From DASWIG01 sp965371445 (lineage in GTDB: Bacteria; Acidobacteriota; Thermoanaerobaculia; Multivoradales; J023): DNA of 10,978 nucleotides. Location: contig CBDUYN010000259.1 of assembly GCA_965371445.1 (NCBI GenBank), forward strand, positions 1 to 10,978. The letters are read 5' to 3'. Position numbers and translations under genes: made by a program. Of this stretch, positions 7,258-10,978 are shown one piece after another; the stretch's first letter is position 1, and each line of letters starts with the position of its first letter. Under the pieces are notes generated by a model, which searched no databases, was not told where the DNA came from, and was given only the letters and a program-made list of their open reading frames with translations.

Positions 7258-7934
7258 GACACGGCCTCCCCGGTGTAGGCGCGGGCGTACTCGGGATAGC
7301 GCTCGAGAAGCGTCCGGCGCAGGACCTTGCGGGCGTTGAAGAGGTGGTTGCGTACCGTCGACTCGCGGCAGCCGACGATCTCGGCCACGTCTTTCGAGGG
7401 CAGGCCCTCGACCTCGCGCAGCACGAAGACGGTGCGCTGTTTCTCGGTCAGCTCGGCGGCGAGCTCCGTGAAGATCCCCATCACCTCGTTTTCGCCGAGA
7501 CTCGCCCGGTCGTGGCGATCCTGGCCGGCGGCCAGGTCGCGGAGGTGGAGCCGGATCGGCTCCTGGTGGCGCTGGCGGCTCTGGCGCGAGCGCAGCTGGT
7601 CGATGGCAAGGTTGGTGGCGATGCGGTAGATCCAGGTGTTGGGGCTCCACCGCTCGTCGAAGCGCTCGCGCTTCTCCCACAGGCGCAGGAACGTGACCTG
7701 GACGATGTCGCGCGCCTCCTCGGCGTCGCCGAGGACGCGGTAGACGAGCGCCAGGAGCGCGTTCGTCTTGCGGTCGATCAGCTCGTCGAGCGCCAGCTCG
7801 TCGCCGTGGCGAAGCGCCGCGAGCAGCTCCCGGTCCGTGGACTCGTGCAGCGCCCGGCGGTGCTCGTTCGCCGAGTAGACGAGCCGCGGCCCGGATGCCG
7901 TGGGTGAATCGGTTCTCTCGGTCATGGTCGTCAT
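7254..7934 (-). CDS. ECF-family RNA polymerase sigma factor
   Basis: 226 residues. An N-terminal extension of about 33 residues precedes region 2 (about 35-118, including DIVQVTFLRLWEKR at 76-89 and the WIYRIATNLAIDQLR helix at 101-115). After a linker comes region 4 (about 155-210), with LTEKQRTVFVLREVEGL (162-178) and a helix-turn-helix SKDVAEIVGCRESTVRNHLF. Regions 1 and 3 are lacking, as in group 4 (ECF) sigma factors. It directs polymerase to a dedicated promoter set when released by the anti-sigma encoded next. ATG 7934 has GGGAAG upstream; a second ATG at 7925 is possible. It heads the secretion/pilus block, so it may control that block or simply be co-transcribed with it. The ECF subgroup is not identified. 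Confidence 0.93.
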   Translation of the reverse strand: MTTMTERTDSPTASGPRLVYSANEHRRALHESTDRELLAALRHGDELALDELIDRKTNALLALVYRVLGDAEEARDIVQVTFLRLWEKRERFDERWSPNTWIYRIATNLAIDQLRSRQSRQRHQEPIRLHLRDLAAGQDRHDRASLGENEVMGIFTELAAELTEKQRTVFVLREVEGLPSKDVAEIVGCRESTVRNHLFNARKVLRRTLLERYPEYARAYTGEAVS

Positions 7935-8026
7935 CGTCTTCCCGACCGTTCTACGGCCCAGCGGGGCGAAACGTCTAGGGGAGACGAGGGGAAATCTCGA
8001 CGGCCCGCCGCCTGGGCCATGACCCG

Positions 8027-8055
8027 ATTCTACCTCATACCGAAGTGGATCGCCA
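8027..8055 (-). promoter_or_regulatory. candidate housekeeping-type promoter for the sigma/secretion operon
   Basis: On the minus strand TAGAAT (8027-8032, five of six matches to TATAAT) follows TGGCGA (8050-8055, three of six to TTGACA) with a 17-base spacer. Transcription would start near 8020, leaving an 85-base leader before ATG 7934. The -35 match is weak. Confidence 0.35.
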
Positions 8056-8078
8056 GAGGCGAAGCTGAGCCGGGAGCT

Positions 8079-8114
8079 GGGAGAGCGGGCCGCCCAACTG
8101 AGGGCGCCTCTCCC
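8079..8114. terminator. GC-rich hairpin in the gap between the DinB gene and the sigma operon
   Basis: GGGAGAG (8079-8085) pairs with CTCTCCC (8108-8114), and inside it CGCCC pairs with GGGCG around the loop AACTGA. There is no T-run on either side, so it is not a canonical intrinsic terminator. It could still end transcription from the DinB gene or mark an mRNA end. The rest of 8115-8167 is GC-rich sequence with a repeated CGGCCGACCG motif and no gene I can support. Confidence 0.3.
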
Positions 8115-8167
8115 AAGAGTGTCGCCGCGCCCCGGCCGACCGCGGCCGGCCGACCGGGCCGACTGGC

Positions 8168-8235
8168 TCAGCTGGCGAAGAGCTCGTCGAGCGTCGAGGC
8201 GACCAGGATCTTCTTCGCCCAGCGAAAGACCTCAT
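8168..8235 (-). pseudogene. C-terminal relic of an unidentified gene
   Basis: In the frame shifted by one from the end of the DinB gene, the minus strand reads DEVFRWAKKILVASTLDELF followed by Ala-Ser and TGA at 8168-8170. The codons end almost always in G or C, like the native genes here, and the sequence has normal amphipathic protein character. No start codon or upstream domain accompanies it, because the frame runs back into the DinB gene. The simplest reading is the tail of a gene whose body was replaced when the DinB gene arrived. I do not recognise the parent family. Confidence 0.35.
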
Positions 8236-8699
8236 CGCAGGCTACGCTTCTTTCCCCAGTCCCACTGCCCGTAGACTACCTCCCGCGGGAGTTTGTGATC
8301 ACAGAGGCGTATCGCAACCATTGCCAACCCGCGATGATGGGCCTCGTGAGCGACCAGGTAGGCAAGAAACGAGGCCGGTGGGCCCTTCCAGCTCGGAACC
8401 TTGCCGCGCTCGACACAACGATCGAGGAGTCGACTGATGGCAACTTCAGAGGCCTGAAGGGCTGAAAGAAGCTGCTGCTTTGTGGGGTTTGCGCCCCGTG
8501 GGAAGCTCGACAGACCGTCCGCCAGATCGTGCGCCGTGAAACTCAGGCACCGTAGTCGGACATTGTGGAGGTGTGCGAACTGTGCGGCGACGGTACGAGC
8601 TCTTGCGGAGTAGCGGTCCCCAAGGTACTCGTCGGGCAGCTTGCCGAGGAGAAAGAGATTGACCTCGTTACTCATCCGCCACGCTTCACTGAGCTCCAT
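8232..8699 (-). CDS. DinB-fold (DinB/YfiT-like) putative metal-dependent protein
   Basis: 155 residues forming the four-helix DinB bundle. Helix 2 carries FAHLHNVR (41-48) and the late helix carries HEAHHRG (118-124), giving the metal-binding histidines (H43 or H45 with H118 and H122) seen in DinB-like proteins. The end VVYGQWDWGKK matches the usual C-terminal motif of this subgroup. Family members include thiol-dependent transferases and stress-induced proteins of unknown reaction; no substrate can be read from the sequence. ATG 8699 has AGGTAGGA just upstream. Codon use differs from its neighbours, with many A/T-ending codons (for example AGT, GAA, CGA, CTT), which points to recent transfer. 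It stands alone between the methyltransferase and the sigma operon. Confidence 0.85.
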   Translation of the reverse strand: MELSEAWRMSNEVNLFLLGKLPDEYLGDRYSARARTVAAQFAHLHNVRLRCLSFTAHDLADGLSSFPRGANPTKQQLLSALQASEVAISRLLDRCVERGKVPSWKGPPASFLAYLVAHEAHHRGLAMVAIRLCDHKLPREVVYGQWDWGKKRSLR

Positions 8700-8732
8700 T
8701 TTCCTACCTCGATCCTCACCCGCGAATTGTCG

Positions 8733-8746
8733 ATGTTAACATTGTA
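8733..8746 (-). promoter_or_regulatory. candidate -10 element and 10-bp palindrome upstream of the DinB gene
   Basis: On the minus strand TACAAT (8741-8746, five of six to TATAAT) abuts the perfect palindrome ATGTTAACAT (8733-8742). The two overlap where the transcription start would fall, a usual place for a repressor operator. The spot is AT-rich against a very GC-rich background. No good -35 hexamer is visible, so confidence is low. Confidence 0.3.
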
Positions 8747-8754
8747 ATAGCCTC

Positions 8755-9468
8755 CTACGCCACCTTCGGACGCGTCGCCACCACCAGGCAAAGCCGCGGA
8801 AAGCTCGCGCAAAAGGCCGCGTGCTCTTCGACCTCGAAGCCCCTGGCCTCCAGGAGACGCCGCGCCCGGGGAAGGAGGAAACCCAGGTAGTACATGTGAA
8901 ACGGCGGACGCCAGAGGACGTTGCGCACCGCCATCGAGATGTCGAAACAGGCGGCGAGCCACAGCCGCCACGACCAGGGCTTCGGCAGATAGGCGGTCGC
9001 GAAGACGAAGCGTCCGCCAGGCCGTAGCGTCCGATAGACGAGATCGGCGAGCCGCCGCTGGTCGCGGCGCAGGACGTGACCGCAGGCGCCGAAGCAGGTG
9101 ACGACGTCGTGCTCGGCGTCGTCGTCGAGCGCGAGGACGTCACGGCGCACGAAGCGAAGCTCGGCGTCGCCCTCCGACGACGCCAGGCGCCGGCGGGCCT
9201 CCTCCAGCATGCCGCGGCTGAAATCGACGCCGACCAGGCGCTCGCGGCACAGGGGACGAAGCATCCGCATCGCCGCCCCCGTGCCGCAGCAGAGGTCGAG
9301 CGCGCTGTCTACCTCGCCGATGTAAGGGACGGTCGCGGCGAGGATCGGATCGGGGGTGCGGAAGGGTGTGTAGTCGAACTTCTCGGCCAGGAGGTCGTAG
9401 CCCCGCTCCGTCGAGGAGAGGGCCTGGCGGGCGAGATCGAAAAACGTCGGGCCTCGGGGGTGGAACAT
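8755..9468 (-). CDS. class I SAM-dependent methyltransferase
   Basis: 237 residues with the Rossmann-like methyltransferase core: motif I LDLCCGTGAA (57-66) binding S-adenosylmethionine, the acidic residue at the end of strand 2 (VGVDFS, D82), D110 of the VRRDVL motif, DVVTCFGACGHV (121-132), and the post-core LRPGGRFVFA (148-157). The C-terminal part (about 160-235) has a Trp/Arg-rich helical insert (WSWRLWLAACFDISMAVRN) and a last strand pair. This layout suits small-molecule methylation, but the substrate cannot be named. ATG 9468 has GAGGAAA at 9471-9477. The gene ends 55 bases before the DinB gene, on the same strand. Confidence 0.9.
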   Translation of the reverse strand: MFHPRGPTFFDLARQALSSTERGYDLLAEKFDYTPFRTPDPILAATVPYIGEVDSALDLCCGTGAAMRMLRPLCRERLVGVDFSRGMLEEARRRLASSEGDAELRFVRRDVLALDDDAEHDVVTCFGACGHVLRRDQRRLADLVYRTLRPGGRFVFATAYLPKPWSWRLWLAACFDISMAVRNVLWRPPFHMYYLGFLLPRARRLLEARGFEVEEHAAFCASFPRLCLVVATRPKVA

Positions 9469-9544
9469 GGTTTCCTCGGAATTCGACTGTCGAGCTCACG
9501 TTCAGAGGCACCCGCGGTGCTCGCCGCAGAGGGGCTCCGGCGCT

Positions 9545-9613
9545 TTAGGTGGGGGCCTCATAGGTGATATGCGGCCATTCGTCCAACCAACGCTCACGCG
9601 GCCTCGACGACAT
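9545..9613 (-). other. 22-codon ORF overlapping the small broken gene
   Basis: ATG at 9613 opens a frame reading MSSRPRERWLDEWPHITYEA then Pro-Thr and TAA. It overlaps the last codons of the preceding relic in the +1 frame. The Trp-rich content looks more like protein than chance, but no family is recognised and there is no clear ribosome binding site. It may be a frameshifted continuation of the relic, or the tail of a lost gene. Confidence 0.25.
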
Positions 9614-9773
9614 CTTCGGGTGTCGACACCCTTCTGATGTCCCGTTGGACAGACGCTCGTCCAGATTCGACCTCCTGCCTTTTCAAATCCTCAAAGATGG
9701 CCTGGGGGTCACAATTGAACCTTTTGACGTGTTCTCGTCGGATTGCTCGTAACTCCTCGTGCCATCATAGCAC
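9594..9773 (-). pseudogene. small antitoxin-like conserved protein, broken at its start
   Basis: The minus-strand frame 9764-9594 encodes 56 residues. They begin HEELRAIRREHVKRF, continue NCDPQAIFEDLKRQEVESG and end RRVSTPEDVVEAA. The pattern 'E(E)LRAIRE-H--RFN-D--AIF-DL---E-ESGR--V---RR' is one I recognise from short conserved hypothetical proteins that commonly sit among toxin-antitoxin genes. I cannot give the family a name. No start codon lies in frame: TGA precedes residue 1. However, ATGATGG sits directly upstream in the neighbouring frame, so loss of one base would restore a start. Codons are less GC-biased than in the main operon. Confidence 0.5.
9609..9641. repeat. strong inverted repeat with a 14-bp perfect palindrome
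   Basis: GACATC (9609-9614) and GATGTC (9636-9641) flank GGGTGTCGACACCC (9618-9631), which is its own reverse complement. The element lies within the 3' end of the small broken gene. It can fold as a hairpin or cruciform. It lacks a T-run, so it is not a standard terminator. Confidence 0.6.
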
Positions 9774-9799
9774 CAATAACACCCGACCTGGAGATCGGA

Positions 9800-10018
9800 G
9801 GCCACTTTCTGCCTGCGCTCGACGAGCGGCCGTCGGGCAAGTCCTCCCCCGGGGTGGCGGTTTTTTTCCGAGCCGTCGGCGGTAAAGTACTCCACGAGGA
9901 CCTGGCCGCTCGTTCCTCCGGTACGCGCCACGCCCACCTCGATCGTGACGTCGTCCTCTGCCACCTGGCTGAAGGGCTCGGGCAGGTCGGTGAGCTGCAG
10001 GATCCCGAAGAAGGTCAT
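9800..10018 (-). pseudogene. decayed Calx-beta domain fragment
   Basis: The minus strand reads FSQVAEDDVTIEVGVARTGG, then TSGQVLVEYFTADGSE. This is the classic first half of a Calx-beta domain (acidic start, R-T-G-G turn, V-Y-T-A-D-G strand). At a run of seven A (plus-strand T7, 9861-9867) the frame is lost. One base over, it continues TATPGEDLPDG, matching the conserved 'TA.(G)ED(Y)' that should follow. Beyond that no further Calx-beta sequence is clear. Upstream of about 10018 the open frame overlaps the response-regulator start and is not credible coding. Calx-beta repeats normally occur in large secreted or surface adhesin-like proteins, so this is a relic of a much bigger gene. Confidence 0.65.
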
Positions 10019-10072
10019 GAATGTGGCGCGCTCCGGTTGGGAGTGGGAACTGGGCTCTGGTAAGCTCCCGGG

Positions 10073-10480
10073 ATGATACTGCTCGTTGAAGACGACCGCG
10101 GAATCTCCGCCCTGGAAGAGCGCGCCCTGACCGAAGCGAGCTTTAAGGTTCAAATCGTAGAGAGCGGCGCCGAGGCGCTTGGGGCCATTGCCAGTGATTC
10201 GGTCGACCTTGTCGTCCTCGACTACCGGCTTCCCGACATGACGGGGCTCGACGTCCTCGAGGCGATGGGGGAGCGTACGAACGAGCTGCCGGTGATCGTC
10301 GTCACGGGCCTCGCCATTCCCACTCTTGAGAGGAAATTACTCGCAGCCGGGGCACGACGATTCATCGTCAAGGACATGAACCTGACGTTCCCCCACCGCA
10401 TCGTCGCCGCGGCGAACGAGCTCATCTCTATGAGGACGACAGGACGCAGGGAGGCCCGGAGACATCTTCCAGGGCCCTGA
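10073..10480 (+). CDS. single-domain response regulator (receiver domain)
   Basis: 135 residues, essentially one CheY-like receiver. It shows the acidic pair D7/D8 (LLVEDDRG), phospho-acceptor D50 (VVLDYRLPDMTG), the switch threonine T78 (VIVVTG) and the conserved lysine K100 (FIVKD). All key residues are present, so it should be phosphorylated by a histidine kinase. No output domain follows: after the last helix only a basic tail (TTGRREARRHLPGP) remains. The VKD junction and following helix resemble the receiver start of receiver-PAS-kinase hybrids, so it might be a truncated hybrid. An in-frame TAA 12 bases upstream fixes ATG 10073 as the start. There is no Shine-Dalgarno. It converges on the next gene with a five-base gap. 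Confidence 0.88.
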   Translation: MILLVEDDRGISALEERALTEASFKVQIVESGAEALGAIASDSVDLVVLDYRLPDMTGLDVLEAMGERTNELPVIVVTGLAIPTLERKLLAAGARRFIVKDMNLTFPHRIVAAANELISMRTTGRREARRHLPGP

Positions 10481-10485
10481 CGCCG

Positions 10486-10978
10486 TCACGCCCTGAATTC
10501 CCGGACGAACGTACGCCGCAAGTCCTCACAGGCGCGGTTCTTCTCCACTGCGTCGGCGACGCGCCGGCGGATCTTCTCGTCGTAGCGGTGGATGGCGAGC
10601 GCCGAGATCGCCTCCGCGGCACTCAGGCGGTCGCCCTCGGCGACGAGCGTCATGAGGAAGTCGAGCGCCGGTTCGCGCCGCGTCGTGACGAGGGCCAGCA
10701 GGACCGTGCGCCGGCTGTCGCGGTCGAGGTAAGGCCTCTCCCACAGCTCGACGAGGATCGCCACCGCCTCCTCGACCCGCGATTCCCCGAGGGCGAGGAT
10801 CGCCGGCTCACGGACCGTGGCGTCGGAAGCGTCGAGGAGCGGCCGCAGGAATTCGAGAGAACGGCTCGGAACGAGGCGCAGAAGCGCCCCCGCGGCCTCG
10901 GTCAAGACCTCGGGCTCGGCGTCGCCCGTCAGGATCTTGAGCCGCAGGACGGCTTCGGACGCGGTGTCGCCGGAGGCT
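10486..10978 (-). CDS. HEAT-repeat protein, 5' end outside the window
   Basis: The frame is open from the window edge to TGA at 10486-10488, about 163 residues seen. Helical pairs of HEAT/PBS-lyase type recur, for example ASEAVLRLKIL, EAAGALLRLVP, VREPAILALGE, RRTVLLALVTT and AAEAISALAIH, each about 30-40 residues apart. Such solenoids usually bind other proteins or act as accessory domains in larger sensors. An internal TTG (10905) could be called a start, but repeat sequence continues upstream of it, so the gene is better read as partial. It ends five bases from the convergent response regulator, with no room for a separate terminator. Confidence 0.75.
   Translation of the reverse strand, partial: ASGDTASEAVLRLKILTGDAEPEVLTEAAGALLRLVPSRSLEFLRPLLDASDATVREPAILALGESRVEEAVAILVELWERPYLDRDSRRTVLLALVTTRREPALDFLMTLVAEGDRLSAAEAISALAIHRYDEKIRRRVADAVEKNRACEDLRRTFVREFRA

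Noticed and set aside
7258..7680. Upstream extension of the anti-sigma frame into the sigma gene
   Set aside because: It lacks protein-like character, and the ATGA overlap at 7257 marks the true start with zinc-finger sequence following.
8019..8465. 148-residue plus-strand open frame
   Set aside because: Lies antisense over the DinB gene and a GC-rich gap; no motif, and the minus strand has a clear family match.
8672..8754. Minus-strand frame reading GGYYNVNIDNSRVRIEV past the methyltransferase stop
   Set aside because: It is a shadow frame of the methyltransferase that happens to stay open across the promoter-like AT-rich gap; too short and without a start of its own.
9637..9885. Plus-strand open frames opposite the antitoxin-like relic
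   Set aside because: The minus strand gives a recognisable small-protein pattern; the plus-strand readings are Ser/Arg-rich shadows.
9743..10063. 106-residue plus-strand open frame
   Set aside because: Antisense to the Calx-beta relic; composition is that of a shadow frame and no domain is visible.
10428..10744. Additional minus-strand open frames within the HEAT-repeat gene
   Set aside because: Arg/Ala-rich shadows in other frames of a gene with clear helical repeats.

Overview
The window is high-GC bacterial DNA with strong G/C bias at third codon positions. Gene content suggests a Gram-negative bacterium. The proline-rich secretion/pilus proteins and the ECF sigma/anti-sigma pair beside them are reminiscent of Acidobacteriota (Thermoanaerobaculia-like) or a related deep-branching phylum, but that placement is inference; no rRNA or marker gene is present.

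Left and centre (50-7934, all minus strand) form one compact block read from high to low coordinate: ECF sigma factor, membrane-spanning zinc-finger anti-sigma factor, GspF/PilC platform protein, GspE/PilB ATPase, PilM/GspL-like actin-fold protein, PilN-like protein, PilO-like protein, and a short PilP/GspC-like protein whose C-terminal part lies off the window or is lost. Neighbours overlap or sit within 50 bases of each other (ATGA, TGATG and GTGA junctions), so they are probably one transcription unit. Together they would build the inner-membrane motor and alignment platform of a type II secretion or type IV pilus machine, with a sigma/anti-sigma pair that may report on the envelope or on the machine itself.

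The striking feature of this block is low-complexity coding DNA. A 15-bp minisatellite encoding Pro-Ala-Ala-Gly-Thr is expanded in the PilN tail (ten exact copies in two blocks, three unit subtypes). The same unit, in the same frame, occurs as two exact copies plus a partial one in the periplasmic part of the anti-sigma factor about 5 kb away. The PilP/GspC-like gene carries a 17-base G/C homopolymer encoding polyproline and then reaches an in-frame TAG just before what looks like its missing domain.

Right of the operon (7935-10072) is an accessory region: a DinB-fold protein with lower GC3 than its neighbours, a class I SAM-dependent methyltransferase, and a roughly 600-base stretch without an intact gene. 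That stretch holds recognisable wreckage: a frameshifted Calx-beta domain, a small broken protein with an antitoxin-like look, a 22-codon ORF, and a strong inverted repeat. A 22-residue C-terminal relic also sits directly behind the DinB gene.

The right end carries a plus-strand single-domain response regulator (10073-10480) converging, five bases apart, on a HEAT-repeat protein that runs off the window edge (10486-10978, minus).
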